A stretch of DNA of 64,000 bases from Natranaerovirga hydrolytica (GCF_004339095.1 NZ_SMGQ01000012.1:248001-312000); one strand, 5' to 3'. Positions 53,914 through 63,263 are shown, counted from the first letter of the stretch. A program made the numbers and translations. The notes: a model not told the origin generated them from the letters alone.

Positions 53914-56900
53914 GTGTACGAAAAAGTATCGACTAACCTTAATTTTGTTGAGAGAGAAAAAGAAGTACTAGATTTTTGGAAAGAAAAAGAAGTATTTGAA
54001 AAAAGTATTGATTTTAGAAAAGAAGGACCAACATATACATTTTATGATGGACCGCCAACAGCTAATGGAAAGCCCCATATAGGACATGTTCTAACACGTG
54101 TTATCAAGGATATTATACCAAGATATAGAACGATGAAAGGCTATAAAGTTCTTAGAAAAGCAGGGTGGGATACCCATGGATTACCTGTTGAATTAGAGGT
54201 TGAGAAAGAACTTGGTTTAGATGGAAAAGATCAAATAGAAGCGTACGGATTAGAACCATTTATTAAAAAGTGCAAAGAAAGTGTTTGGACTTATAAAGGT
54301 ATGTGGGAAGATTTTAGTGGTAAAGTTGGGTTTTGGGCAGATATGGACGACCCATATGTAACCTACCATAACGATTATATTGAATCCATTTGGTGGGCAC
54401 TTAGAAAAATATGGGACAAAGACTTATTATACAAAGGACATAAGATCGTACCTTATTGTGCAAGATGTGGCACACCATTATCCAGTCATGAAGTGGCACA
54501 AGGCTATAAAGATGTAAAAGAAAAGTCAGCAATAGCCAAATTCAAAATTAAAGATACAGATAACGAATACTTTTTAGCATGGACAACAACACCTTGGACA
54601 CTACCTTCTAATGTTGCCCTATGTGTGAATCCAGAAGAAACTTATGCAAAAATTAAGATCAAAGACGAATTTTATATTCTAGCAGAAGAGTTAATAAGCT
54701 CAGTAATTGGTGAATTAGAATATGAAGTAGTAGAAAAATATGTAGGCAAAGACTTAGAGCATATGGAATATGAACAATTGTTTGATTATGCAAAAGTAGA
54801 AGAAAAAGCATTTTTTGTTACATGTGCAGACTTTGTTACGTTAAGTGACGGTACAGGTATCGTTCATATTGCACCAGCATTTGGTGAAGACGATTCTCAA
54901 GTTGGAAGAAAGTACGGCTTACCCTTTGTACAATTGGTAGATGAAAAAGGAGAGTTTGTTGAAGATGCTGAGCCTATAAAGGGTCAATTTGCAAAAGAAG
55001 CAGATCCATTCATCATAAAAAACCTAACAGATAGAGGCTTATTATTCTCTGCATTAGACTATGAACATTCATACCCACATTGTTGGAGATGTGACACACC
55101 ATTATTATACTACGCAAAAGACACTTGGTTTGTCAAAATGACAGAAGTTAAAGAGCGATTAATTGCCAATAACGATACAATCAATTGGTTGCCAGAAAGC
55201 ATTGGTAAACGCAGATTTGGAGATTGGTTAAACAATGTTCTTGACTGGGGACTGAGTCGTGATAGATATTGGGGAACGCCTCTAAATATATGGGAATGCG
55301 ATTGTGGACATAAGCATTCCATTGGTAGCATAGAAGAACTAAAATCTATGTCAGACAATTGTCCAGAGGACATTGAATTGCATAGACCCTATATAGACGA
55401 TGTGTTATTAAATTGTCCAAAATGTTCTCAAAAGATGAAGCGTGTAGAAGCCGTTATTGACTGTTGGTTTGATTCAGGCGCAATGCCTTTTGCACAATGG
55501 CATTACCCATTTGAGAATAAAGAAATCTTTGAAGAAAACTTCCCAGCAGACTTTATTTCAGAAGCTGTTGATCAAACAAGAGGTTGGTTTTATTCTTTAT
55601 TAGCAATTTCTACATTATTATTTGATGAACCTGCATTTAAAAATGTTATTGTATTAGGATTGGTTCAAGATGAAAATGGACAAAAAATGTCCAAATCAAA
55701 AGGCAATGCAGTGGATCCATTTGAAGCATTAGAAAAATATGGAGCAGATGCTATTAGATGGTATTTCTATGTGAATAGTGCGCCTTGGTTACCTAATCGT
55801 TTCTATGACGATGCAGTAATGGAAGGACAACGTAAATTTATGGGAACCCTTTGGAATACCTATGCATTTTACGTGCTGTATGCTAATATAGATCAATTTA
55901 ATCCAATGGATTATCAGTTAGAATACGATAAATTATCTCAAATGGATAAATGGTTGTTGTCAAAATTAAATTCATTGGTAAAATTAGTGGATACTAATCT
56001 TGAAAAGTACAAGATTACTGAATCAGCAAGAGCCTTACAAGGTTTTGTGGATGATTTAAGTAACTGGTATGTAAGAAGAAGTAGAGAAAGATTTTGGCAA
56101 AAAGAAATGCCACAAGATAAAATCAATGCATATATGACTTTATATACCACACTAACCACATTAACAAAGGTAGTGGCACCATTTACACCATTTGTTGCTG
56201 AAAGTATTTATAAAAATCTAGTGCGTAACTTTGATAAAGAAGCACCAGATAGTGTACATCTTTGTGACTTCCCAGAAGTTACGGAAGCCTACATTGATGA
56301 AAAACTAGAAGAAAATATGGACTTAGTCCTTAACATTGTTGTATTAGGTCGTGCTTGTAGAAACTCAGCTAATATTAAAAATAGACAACCTATTGGAAAA
56401 ATGTTTGTCAAAGCAAGTAATGGTTTAGATGGACAATATAAAGACATTATTGCAAGTGAATTGAATATTAAAGAAGTATCTTTCTTAGAGGATATGAGCG
56501 ATTTTACTTCATACAGTTTCAAACCTCAATTAAAAACCTTAGGACCCAAATATGGTAAATTGATTCAAAAAATCAAACAAGCTTTAACTGAATTAGATGG
56601 TAATGAAGCCATGAATGATTTAAAAACAAATGGACAGATTCAATTAACAATAGATGATGAAACCATTGAATTAGTGGAAGAAGATTTACTCATTGAAACA
56701 ACAGAAAAAGAAGGGTTTGTAACAGATTCTGAGAATGATTTGACGGTTGTGTTAGATACCAACCTTACAGAAGCATTAATAGAAGAAGGATTTGTAAGAG
56801 AGATTATAAGTAAAATCCAAACAATGAGAAAAGAAGCGGATTTTGAAGTAACGGATCATATTAAGATTTATTATAAAAACAACAAAAATCTAATTAATAT

Positions 56901-57036
56901 CATAGAGAAAAATAAAGTAGATATTATGGAAGAAGTATTGGCACAAGAAGCTCATGAAGGTGAAGCGTCATCAGGATATTCTAAAGAATGGAATATTAAT
57001 GGTGAGACCATTGAATTGACTGTAGTAAAAGCATAA
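53914..57036 (+). CDS. ileS: Isoleucyl-tRNA synthetase, type 2 (eukaryote-like)
   Basis: 1040 residues, GTG start after AGGAGGTTATTAAG. Class I signatures: PTANGKPHIGHVLTRVI (HIGH) and GQKMSKSKGNAVDP (KMSKS). The editing CP1 domain and two Cys pairs (CARC; CWRC) are present. The length, the absence of the C-terminal four-cysteine zinc finger found in type 1 enzymes, and motifs such as VPYCARCGTPLSSHEVAQGY match the type 2 class, which is often naturally tolerant of mupirocin. It charges tRNA-Ile. The 270-base region upstream shows no T-box consensus, so this gene is not T-box regulated as far as I can see. Confidence 0.95.
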   Translation: MYEKVSTNLNFVEREKEVLDFWKEKEVFEKSIDFRKEGPTYTFYDGPPTANGKPHIGHVLTRVIKDIIPRYRTMKGYKVLRKAGWDTHGLPVELEVEKELGLDGKDQIEAYGLEPFIKKCKESVWTYKGMWEDFSGKVGFWADMDDPYVTYHNDYIESIWWALRKIWDKDLLYKGHKIVPYCARCGTPLSSHEVAQGYKDVKEKSAIAKFKIKDTDNEYFLAWTTTPWTLPSNVALCVNPEETYAKIKIKDEFYILAEELISSVIGELEYEVVEKYVGKDLEHMEYEQLFDYAKVEEKAFFVTCADFVTLSDGTGIVHIAPAFGEDDSQVGRKYGLPFVQLVDEKGEFVEDAEPIKGQFAKEADPFIIKNLTDRGLLFSALDYEHSYPHCWRCDTPLLYYAKDTWFVKMTEVKERLIANNDTINWLPESIGKRRFGDWLNNVLDWGLSRDRYWGTPLNIWECDCGHKHSIGSIEELKSMSDNCPEDIELHRPYIDDVLLNCPKCSQKMKRVEAVIDCWFDSGAMPFAQWHYPFENKEIFEENFPADFISEAVDQTRGWFYSLLAISTLLFDEPAFKNVIVLGLVQDENGQKMSKSKGNAVDPFEALEKYGADAIRWYFYVNSAPWLPNRFYDDAVMEGQRKFMGTLWNTYAFYVLYANIDQFNPMDYQLEYDKLSQMDKWLLSKLNSLVKLVDTNLEKYKITESARALQGFVDDLSNWYVRRSRERFWQKEMPQDKINAYMTLYTTLTTLTKVVAPFTPFVAESIYKNLVRNFDKEAPDSVHLCDFPEVTEAYIDEKLEENMDLVLNIVVLGRACRNSANIKNRQPIGKMFVKASNGLDGQYKDIIASELNIKEVSFLEDMSDFTSYSFKPQLKTLGPKYGKLIQKIKQALTELDGNEAMNDLKTNGQIQLTIDDETIELVEEDLLIETTEKEGFVTDSENDLTVVLDTNLTEALIEEGFVREIISKIQTMRKEADFEVTDHIKIYYKNNKNLINIIEKNKVDIMEEVLAQEAHEGEASSGYSKEWNINGETIELTVVKA

Positions 57037-57066
57037 GAAAAGCTACCCATTATCGGGTAGCTCTTT
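57037..57066 (+). terminator. Terminator after ileS
   Basis: AGCTACCC (57041-57048) pairs with GGGTAGCT (57055-57062) across a 6-base loop, flanked by AAAA and followed by CTTTT. Confidence 0.85.
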
Positions 57067-57088
57067 TAGTTCTTCTATTCTACTGTGT

Positions 57089-58465
57089 CTATAATAAATG
57101 AGATAAAAAATATTGAACCAATAAAAAGTAAATAGCCAATCCGCTAATGTCCTTAATGGTTGTAATAATTGGGTCAGAGCCAGCTGCTTGGTCAAATCCT
57201 AATTTCACCAATACAAATGGAATAAAAAAGCCTAAGGTGGTTGCTAAAGTAATGGTTATAATTAAGGCAATGGTAACTACGATACCAAGTCCAGGAATTC
57301 CTTGCCAAAAATGAGCTATAAAACCTGCTAAGATACCTAAAATAATACCCATACTAAACCCAACCATAATTTCTTTAAAAAGATGCTTGGAAAAGTTCTT
57401 AATATTAATTTGTCCAAGTATTAAGGCGCGTGTAAAAATGGTTGAAGATTGAGTCCCTACATTTCCACCCATGTCCATAATAACAGGAATGAAGACAGCA
57501 ACGGCAGCAACAGATTCTAATGTTTCTTCAAAAGCGCCAATTACTACACCAGCTAACATTCCTCCAAATAATGTAATTAATAAAAAAGGAATCCTAGCTT
57601 TCCAAGCGTCTGAAAAAGACCCTTTAATTAAGGCAGCACTACGATTGGTTTCCTTTTGACTGATATTAATCAAACCAACCTTATCAAAAATATCATCTGT
57701 TGTTTCTTCTTCGAGGATATCCATAGCATCATCAACGGTCACAATACCTACCAGTCTGTTTTCATTATCAAGAACAGGAACAGCTAGTAAATCACGGTCT
57801 TGTAATAATTTTGCTACGATTTCTTGATCGGTGTGGGTATGAACATTAGAAAAATCTGTATTCATAATGGAGTCAAGGGTTGATGCATCATCGGAGATTA
57901 ATAAATCTCTTAAAGAAACCGTTCCTTCAAGAACTCTTTTGTCGCTAGTAATGTATATATTATAGACAGTTTCAGGATTTTTTTCACTGGCAATACTTCG
58001 AATCTTCTCAGTAGCATCTTTTACAGTAAGATGTTTTTTTAATGAAATATACTCTGGTGTCATAATTCGACCAGCAGTTTCATTCTCGTACCCTAATAAA
58101 TCTGCTGTTTTTTGACGGTCTTCAAAAGATAAATTATTCAGTAACTTAGTAGCTACTTTTGCTGGTAATTCATCTAATAACATTGCTCGGTCATCAGGTG
58201 CTAAGTTTTGAATAATTTCCATTGATTTTTCATCGGTAAAAGATAGCAACAAATGCTCTTGTAAACCAACATCCAATTGCTCGAAAACCTGTAGAGCCCT
58301 TTCTTTTGATAACAGTCTAAAAATCACTACAGAATCATTGTCAAAACCTAACTCTTTAAAAATATCAATTAAATCCCAAATATCAATTTCGTTCATCAAA
58401 CTTTTTAATTCATCAAGATTTTTGTTTTCTAAAAATGTTTTGATGGTTATAATGTAATCTCTCAT
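57089..58465 (-). CDS. mgtE: Magnesium transporter MgtE
   Basis: 458 residues from the ATG at 58465, which has AGGAGG upstream; the ATG at 58489 lies before that site. The order is typical: N-terminal superhelical domain (about 1-130, LAPDDRAMLLDELPAKVATKLL), two CBS domains (about 135-255, ETAGRIMTPEYISLKKHLTV and DRDLLAVPVLDNENRLVGIVTVDDAMD) and five membrane helices with the pore motif DMGGNVGTQSSTIFTRALILG. MgtE is a gated Mg2+ channel closed when cytosolic Mg2+ is high. An M-box riboswitch with its own terminator lies in the leader, so synthesis is also shut off by Mg2+. Confidence 0.96.
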   Translation of the reverse strand: MRDYIITIKTFLENKNLDELKSLMNEIDIWDLIDIFKELGFDNDSVVIFRLLSKERALQVFEQLDVGLQEHLLLSFTDEKSMEIIQNLAPDDRAMLLDELPAKVATKLLNNLSFEDRQKTADLLGYENETAGRIMTPEYISLKKHLTVKDATEKIRSIASEKNPETVYNIYITSDKRVLEGTVSLRDLLISDDASTLDSIMNTDFSNVHTHTDQEIVAKLLQDRDLLAVPVLDNENRLVGIVTVDDAMDILEEETTDDIFDKVGLINISQKETNRSAALIKGSFSDAWKARIPFLLITLFGGMLAGVVIGAFEETLESVAAVAVFIPVIMDMGGNVGTQSSTIFTRALILGQINIKNFSKHLFKEIMVGFSMGIILGILAGFIAHFWQGIPGLGIVVTIALIITITLATTLGFFIPFVLVKLGFDQAAGSDPIITTIKDISGLAIYFLLVQYFLSHLL

Positions 58466-58587
58466 AATAAATCCTCCTATACTTATCAATCATATTATGC
58501 CAATAAATCAAATAACTATTATGTTCATCCGAGGGAACTGTCATATAACCACCACCTTTTTGTTTAGCATAAATTTGTTCTCTAAAA

Positions 58588-58613
58588 ACAAAAAAACGAC
58601 CCATAGGAGTCGT
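58588..58613 (-). terminator. Riboswitch terminator upstream of mgtE
   Basis: On the minus strand ACGACTC pairs with GGGTCGT (plus-strand arms 58596-58602 and 58607-58613), followed by a T-run. It lies between the M-box aptamer and the mgtE start and is the probable expression platform. Confidence 0.8.
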
Positions 58614-58679
58614 ATCGTTTTATTTGGTGCAATAAACACCGAAATAATATCTATTAAAAAATTAATAGAGAACTTTAGC

Positions 58680-58840
58680 CAACTCCTCGCTTTGGATTTA
58701 GCACTAAATGACGTAGATCAATAAGATCAGTTACCTTAAGCAAAACCTTAATCCGATTATGCCTGTTATACCCATTGGTGTCTTTGGACATTTTTGGGTA
58801 GTAACCTATGTTCATTTAGGAGCCTCACCTAACAAGTTGA
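58680..58840 (-). ncRNA. M-box (ykoK) magnesium riboswitch aptamer
   Basis: The minus-strand sequence carries the conserved M-box pieces in order: CTTGTTAGGTGAGGCTCCT, TACTACCCAAAAATGTCC, AAAGACACCAATGGGT, AACAGGCATAATCGG and TAGTGCTAAATCC. A P1 pairing CAACT/AGTTG closes the aptamer (58835-58839 and 58680-58684). M-box RNAs fold when Mg2+ is high and end transcription at a downstream hairpin, here at 58588-58613. The controlled gene is mgtE. Confidence 0.95.
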
Positions 58841-58860
58841 AAAATAATATATCTGATTTT

Positions 58861-58948
58861 AAAATGTAATTTGTAAACTTGCTCGCAAGGATTTGGAAAT
58901 TACATTTTCATTGATACTTGTGTCTCTTGTATCAGCAAGAGGCATAAG
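58861..58948 (+). repeat. Dispersed hairpin repeat (core + companion A)
   Basis: Core at 58861-58908: 12-bp perfect arms AAAATGTAATTT and AAATTACATTTT enclose AAA-CTTG-CTCG-CAAG-GA-TTT. Companion hairpin A at 58917-58948 pairs CTTGTGTCTCTTG with CAAGAGGCATAAG, all 13 positions when two G-U wobbles are allowed. Those wobbles would be A-C mismatches on the other strand, so the plus strand is the likely RNA strand. It lies between the antiporter's 3' end and the M-box. Confidence 0.8.
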
Positions 58949-58997
58949 TTGAATCAAGTCAAGTATAATAGATGAGAAATACTTTGTCAAGAAAAAA

Positions 58998-60173
58998 TTA
59001 AACCAGTCCAGTTAAATCACTGTCCTCTAAATGGTCTTTTCGGTGTATAAGCTTAAGGAGCAAAGGGGTTAATAAAGTGGTAATAACAATTACAATAATC
59101 ACAGGAGCAAAGTACCGTTCTGAAATAAGACCTAAATAATACCCTCTATTAGCAATAATTAAAGCAATCTCACCTCTACAAACCATACCAATACCAATCT
59201 TCATAGATTCCTTGCGTTTAAAGCCAGATAAGCGAGCACCTAAAAAACAGCCCCCAACTTTTGTGACAATGGCAGTAGTTAATAAAATACTAATAAATAA
59301 TAATATCTGATTATCCATCGTACCAATGACCGTATTGATACCGATGTGAGCAAAATGCATTGGCGCAAAGAACATATAAGATAGAACTTCTAATTTGTGC
59401 TCAATATAATCAGCTTCTACAGTATTACAAACAATTAGTCCTGCAATATAAGCCCCTGTAATATCTGGAACAGAAAATAATCCAGCTACATAAGAAAGAA
59501 TTAAGCAAAATACAAAGCCGAACACGGGAATTCTTCTTTTTTTTCCTTCACGCATACTGAACCAGTTGAATATATAGCGAAAAAGTATTCCGGCAATGAG
59601 TACAAAGATAAAGAATCCACCAATTTTGAGTAATTCCATAGAAAAAGAGGTATACTCAATATCCAATCGTCCAATTAAGAAAGTAAGGATAATAATACCA
59701 ATGATGTCATCAATAACGGCAGCCCCTATAACAGCTACACCAGTAGAAGTTTTTAATTTATCTAACTCCATTAAAGTTTCTACAGTAATACTAACAGAAG
59801 TTGTTGTGAGTATAATACCGATGAAAATTGTTTCTAAAACAGGCAATCCAAAAATATGAGCTACCGCCATACCACCTGCAAAAGGAAAAGCCACTCCTAA
59901 AAGAGCAATATAGATCAAAGCTTTACTACAGCGTCTTAACTCACTTAAGTCTGTTTGCATACCCGCTAAAAATAAGATGATGATTACACCAATTTCAGAC
60001 ATTTTTTCTATGAAATGGTGGTCTCCTAATATGTTAAAGCCAGTTGGGCCTAAAATAATACCAGCTAATAATGCGCCTAAAACTTGGGTCATACTATATT
60101 TTCTCGTGATAACACCAAAGAACTTTGTAAAAAGTAAAATGACTGCAACGTCTCTTAAAGCTTCTGAAGCCAT
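58998..60173 (-). CDS. Cation/proton antiporter (CPA2 / Na+/H+ exchanger family)
   Basis: 391 residues from the ATG at 60173, with AGGAGG upstream; the GTG at 60191 lies before that site. About 12 membrane helices show the exchanger motifs LLAGIILGPTGFNILG, LFLAGMQTDLSELRR, TTTSVSITVETLMELDKL and AVIDDIIGIIILTFLIG (the likely ion-binding Asp pair), then GMVCRGEIALIIANRGYYLGL. It exchanges Na+ or K+ for H+. There is no cytoplasmic regulatory (TrkA-type) domain. Monocistronic; the dispersed repeat and the mgtE leader lie beyond its stop. Confidence 0.92.
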   Translation of the reverse strand: MASEALRDVAVILLFTKFFGVITRKYSMTQVLGALLAGIILGPTGFNILGDHHFIEKMSEIGVIIILFLAGMQTDLSELRRCSKALIYIALLGVAFPFAGGMAVAHIFGLPVLETIFIGIILTTTSVSITVETLMELDKLKTSTGVAVIGAAVIDDIIGIIILTFLIGRLDIEYTSFSMELLKIGGFFIFVLIAGILFRYIFNWFSMREGKKRRIPVFGFVFCLILSYVAGLFSVPDITGAYIAGLIVCNTVEADYIEHKLEVLSYMFFAPMHFAHIGINTVIGTMDNQILLFISILLTTAIVTKVGGCFLGARLSGFKRKESMKIGIGMVCRGEIALIIANRGYYLGLISERYFAPVIIVIVITTLLTPLLLKLIHRKDHLEDSDLTGLV

Positions 60174-60302
60174 TTGAAATCCTCCTGTCACAATATCTTA
60201 AAAAAAGCCAAAAACCATCATTACATTATAACATATAGTAACCAAGATATGAAGAGGAAGTTCCTAATTAAAGCAAGCAGTTCTAAAGTATTAGGAAAAA
60301 GA

Positions 60303-60311
60303 ATATACAAT
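60303..60311 (+). promoter_or_regulatory. Possible sporulation sigma-E -10 before spoIID
   Basis: ATATACAAT resembles the sigma-E -10 (CATACAAT) and sits about 35 bases before the spoIID start. The matching -35 is not convincing. In Bacillus spoIID is sigma-E dependent, which supports this weakly. Confidence 0.3.
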
Positions 60312-60344
60312 AAATAGGACAAATTCATTTAAAAGGTGGATAAG

Positions 60345-61316
60345 ATGCTAAGAAAAAAACTAATATGTGGATTGCTCATAATCATTGCAATTATATTGCT
60401 ACCATACTTTATAACCATTGCATTATCAAGTCATAATAGGGAAAAAGATCATTTAGATGAAGAATATCATCAAATAGCAGCGAGCAACTATACAATACAT
60501 TACAAAGATGAAGAAGGAAAGGAGCAATCAATGGACCTTGAAGAATATATTATCGGGGTGGTTGCTGCAGAAATGCCAGCTTCTTTTGAGTTAGAAGCTT
60601 TAAAAGCTCAAGCAGTTGCAGCAAGAACTTACGCCATTAGAAATATAAAAGAGGAAAAAAATGAAATAGATGAGATTTACCAAGTTTACATTACAAAAGA
60701 AGAAATGGAAGAAAAATGGGGGGTGAATAATTTTTTGGGTTACTACAACAAAATAGAAGATGCGGTTATGCAGACCCAAGGAAAAGTTATCGTATATGAA
60801 AATGAACCCATAGTAGCTGTATTTCACTCAACGAGCGCAGGAAAAACCAGAGGTTCAGAAGATATATGGAATGTAGACTTACCTTATCTGACACCAGTAG
60901 ATAGTAGCGACGATATAAAATCACCAACCTATTTAAACATAAAGGAATTTACACCCCATGAATTTGTCAATTTAATTGCAAATTCCACAGAAGACTTTCA
61001 ACTGCATACAGAAAATGTTTTTGAAGCCATTCAAATTATTAGTAGAAATGAGGCAGGTTATATTTTGTCTATTCAAATAGGGAACAAAATATTAGAAGGA
61101 GAAGAAGTAAGGAACATACTTGGGTTAAATAGTAGTCATTTTACAATTGAAGCATACAATGACAATATTAGATTTATAACAAAAGGATATGGACATGGTG
61201 TTGGGTTAAGTCAATACGGTGCAAACTATATGGCCATAGAAGGCTATACTTATGAAGAAATCCTAACACATTATTATGAAAACGTTGAGATTGTAATGTT
61301 GGAAGAAATTGAATAA
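60345..61316 (+). CDS. spoIID: Stage II sporulation protein D (lytic transglycosylase)
   Basis: 323 residues from the ATG at 60345, 6 bases after AAAGGTGG; the GTG at 60336 is part of that site. A single N-terminal helix (ICGLLIIIAIILLPYFITIAL) is followed by the SpoIID domain: YIIGVVAAEMPASFELEALKAQAVAARTY with the catalytic Glu in AAEMP, then AVFHSTSAGKTRGSEDIW, and near the end GYGHGVGLSQYGANYMA. The enzyme degrades septal peptidoglycan with SpoIIP/SpoIIM during engulfment of the forespore. The spoIIQ-like gene follows with a 40-base gap, the same order as in Bacillus. Confidence 0.95.
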   Translation: MLRKKLICGLLIIIAIILLPYFITIALSSHNREKDHLDEEYHQIAASNYTIHYKDEEGKEQSMDLEEYIIGVVAAEMPASFELEALKAQAVAARTYAIRNIKEEKNEIDEIYQVYITKEEMEEKWGVNNFLGYYNKIEDAVMQTQGKVIVYENEPIVAVFHSTSAGKTRGSEDIWNVDLPYLTPVDSSDDIKSPTYLNIKEFTPHEFVNLIANSTEDFQLHTENVFEAIQIISRNEAGYILSIQIGNKILEGEEVRNILGLNSSHFTIEAYNDNIRFITKGYGHGVGLSQYGANYMAIEGYTYEEILTHYYENVEIVMLEEIE

Positions 61317-61356
61317 ATATATCAACTCTGGAAATAATAAAAACAGAGGTGATAGC

Positions 61357-62205
61357 ATGAATAAAGAAAAAATACAATCGTTTGTTAAAGGTAAACAATT
61401 TTATTATGTTCTTCTAGCTGCTTTTGCAACACTGTTCGTCATTTCTAGTATTGTGCTTTCCAATACCAATAAAGAGGAAGCCAATAAAGAAATGGATTTA
61501 GTGGATCTTAATACGCCAATAGAAGAAGAAAGTGAAAGGTTAATAGAACCTATTTCTTTAGAAATTGAAGATGAACATAATGACGAAGATGAAGAAACAG
61601 AAACAGAAACAGAAGAAGAAACAGTTGAAGAAAACATAGTAGAAAATAATGATGACATTTTAGAAAAGGAAAACGATGATGTTGCAGAAAAAAATGATAC
61701 CATTATTGAAAATGAAGAAGAAGTTGTAACAACTGTAGCCCAAAGTTCTGAAGCCATAGAGACAAAAGTAGATTCCCAACCTATAGTAACCTTTAACCCA
61801 GAAAGTGGGATGGATTGGCCTATTCAAGGTGAACTCTTAATGCCTTATAGTATGGAGGAGACCATTTACTTTGAAACATTAGATCAGTATAAATACAATC
61901 CAGCAATGACCATAAAAGCTATGATTGGTACAGAGGTAAAGGCAGCAGCAACAGGCGAAGTAATAGAGATAGCTCACAAAAAAGATGTTGGCACAACAGT
62001 GACGCTAAAACATAATGAAGAATATAAAACAGTTTATGGACAGTTAACGGATATCCAGTACAATGAAGGGGATATTATTGAAGCTGGAGAAATCATTGGA
62101 ACTGTTCAGACACCAACAATATTTTATGTTAAGGAAGGCAGTCACTTATATTTTCAAGTGCTAAAAGAAGATAAACCTATTAATCCAATTTCATTATTAA
62201 ATTAA
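61357..62205 (+). CDS. spoIIQ: SpoIIQ-like LytM/M23-domain protein
   Basis: 282 residues from the ATG at 61357 (AGAGGTGA upstream); the frame from 61309 overlaps spoIID. An N-terminal anchor (YVLLAAFATLFVISSIVLS) is followed by a long acidic low-complexity stretch (about 55-125) and an M23/LytM domain (about 150-282). The domain appears catalytically degenerate: the usual GIDI segment with its zinc ligands reads YNPAMTIKA, and the HxH motif is SHLYF. SpoIIQ in the forespore membrane binds SpoIIIAH in the mother cell to bridge the two compartments. Position after spoIID supports the assignment. Confidence 0.85.
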   Translation: MNKEKIQSFVKGKQFYYVLLAAFATLFVISSIVLSNTNKEEANKEMDLVDLNTPIEEESERLIEPISLEIEDEHNDEDEETETETEEETVEENIVENNDDILEKENDDVAEKNDTIIENEEEVVTTVAQSSEAIETKVDSQPIVTFNPESGMDWPIQGELLMPYSMEETIYFETLDQYKYNPAMTIKAMIGTEVKAAATGEVIEIAHKKDVGTTVTLKHNEEYKTVYGQLTDIQYNEGDIIEAGEIIGTVQTPTIFYVKEGSHLYFQVLKEDKPINPISLLN

Positions 62206-62240
62206 AAAATCCGAAGGCGTCTGTACGTCTTCGGATTTTT
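62205..62240 (+). terminator. Terminator of spoIID-spoIIQ
   Basis: AAAAATCCGAAG (62205-62216) pairs with CTTCGGATTTTT (62229-62240), with an inner CGT/ACG pairing around a tetraloop. Strong, and close to the 62260 gene on the other strand, so possibly bidirectional. Confidence 0.9.
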
Positions 62241-62259
62241 CTGTAGTTATAAATAGTGT

Positions 62260-62520
62260 CTAAAGCATAGTATAAGCTAAATATAGTGCGCCTGCTGATA
62301 AAACAAGACACAATGCAGCTGTTTTTTTAACTGGTGAAAAAATAAATGTAACAATTCCTAAAGCAAGTCCTAGTCCACCCATTAAAAAGTTTTGTAACAT
62401 TAATGCTATAAAACCAAATAAAATACCTAATAAAGCAAGTGTACTTCCCATACCTTCACTAATTAATGAGGTTTTCTTCGGCACAACTACTTCTTCAGTT
62501 GTTGTATTTTCTTCGCTCAT
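62260..62520 (-). CDS. Small membrane protein with two or three helices
   Basis: 86 residues: an acidic 20-residue N-terminal tail (SEENTTTEEVVVPKKTS), then two or three hydrophobic segments (GSTLALLGILFGFIALMLQ; LGLALGIVTFIFS; ALCLVLSAGALYLAY). AAGGGGGT precedes the ATG on the minus strand. It resembles short membrane proteins of the DUF4190 type in spacing of the helices, but without a clear motif. Monocistronic. Role unknown. Confidence 0.6.
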   Translation of the reverse strand: MSEENTTTEEVVVPKKTSLISEGMGSTLALLGILFGFIALMLQNFLMGGLGLALGIVTFIFSPVKKTAALCLVLSAGALYLAYTML

Positions 62521-62705
62521 GTAAGCTACCCCCTTTATATCATTGTAATAAAAAAATTACCGTAAATTGATTATAACTCATATAATCAGTTATTTCATTA
62601 GACAAAAAAATAAAGTGTCGTAAAAATGGACAAATGTAATTAATGTAACAATTTCTTCCTCTGAAACCAAGCCACCTATTTTTGTGAATTACAATAGGCT
62701 ATCAA

Positions 62706-63242
62706 CTAAATTCCAACAATTTTATAAGCAATTTCAGTCATCATAGACTTTAACAAATTTATAAAATCTTTAGGTGGGATTTTAGAATCGTATAAAACCC
62801 AATATTTTATAGTCGATCGAAGGGCTTCTACAAAATAAGTGTTGAAAAAATCTTTATGATCATTATTAGAGAAAGTATCTGCGAATGATGTCATTATTAA
62901 AGGTTCAATAGCTTTTATAAAGTAATCATTAAATGGATTATGTGTCTCTATTTTTAAGATAGTATAATAAAAACTTCTATTCTCATAAAAATAAAAACAC
63001 AATTTCTCTAATACATCCCAAGTATTCGTATTTAAATCTTGTTCAACGTTAGCAACGAAATCAGTATAATAAATCCAATTTACCAAATCGTACTTGTCTT
63101 TAAAATGATAATAGAAACTTTTTCGATTCATGTGACATATTCCAGTAATATCGTGAATACAAATTTTGGAAAAGGGTTTCGTTGTAAGTAACTCTTTCAT
63201 AGCGCTTGCCAGCGCCTTTTTAGTAATCAAGGATTCAGGCAT
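62706..63242 (-). CDS. TetR-family regulator (DhaS-like group)
   Basis: 178 residues from the ATG at 63242 with GAGAGGTG upstream; the frame opens at a TTG within that site. The N-terminal helix-turn-helix reads LITKKALASAMKELLTTKPFSKICIHDITGICHMNRKSFYYHFKDKYDLVNWI (shown as a region, residues 4-55), the pattern of the DhaS/TetR_C-like group. The C-terminal domain is a helical ligand pocket typical of that group. It is divergent from the apbE gene, and a perfect 12-bp palindrome (TGATAGCTATCA, 63264-63275) just upstream is its likely operator. Confidence 0.85.
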   Translation of the reverse strand: MPESLITKKALASAMKELLTTKPFSKICIHDITGICHMNRKSFYYHFKDKYDLVNWIYYTDFVANVEQDLNTNTWDVLEKLCFYFYENRSFYYTILKIETHNPFNDYFIKAIEPLIMTSFADTFSNNDHKDFFNTYFVEALRSTIKYWVLYDSKIPPKDFINLLKSMMTEIAYKIVGI

Positions 63243-63263
63243 TATAACACCTCTCAAATTTTG

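Noticed and set aside
58497-58724. Plus-strand reading frame upstream of mgtE
   Set aside because: It overlaps the M-box riboswitch and its terminator on the opposite strand; coding is unlikely.
62630-62700. Possible small RNA or leader between 62521 and 62706
   Set aside because: No stable hairpin, promoter or conserved motif could be seen there.
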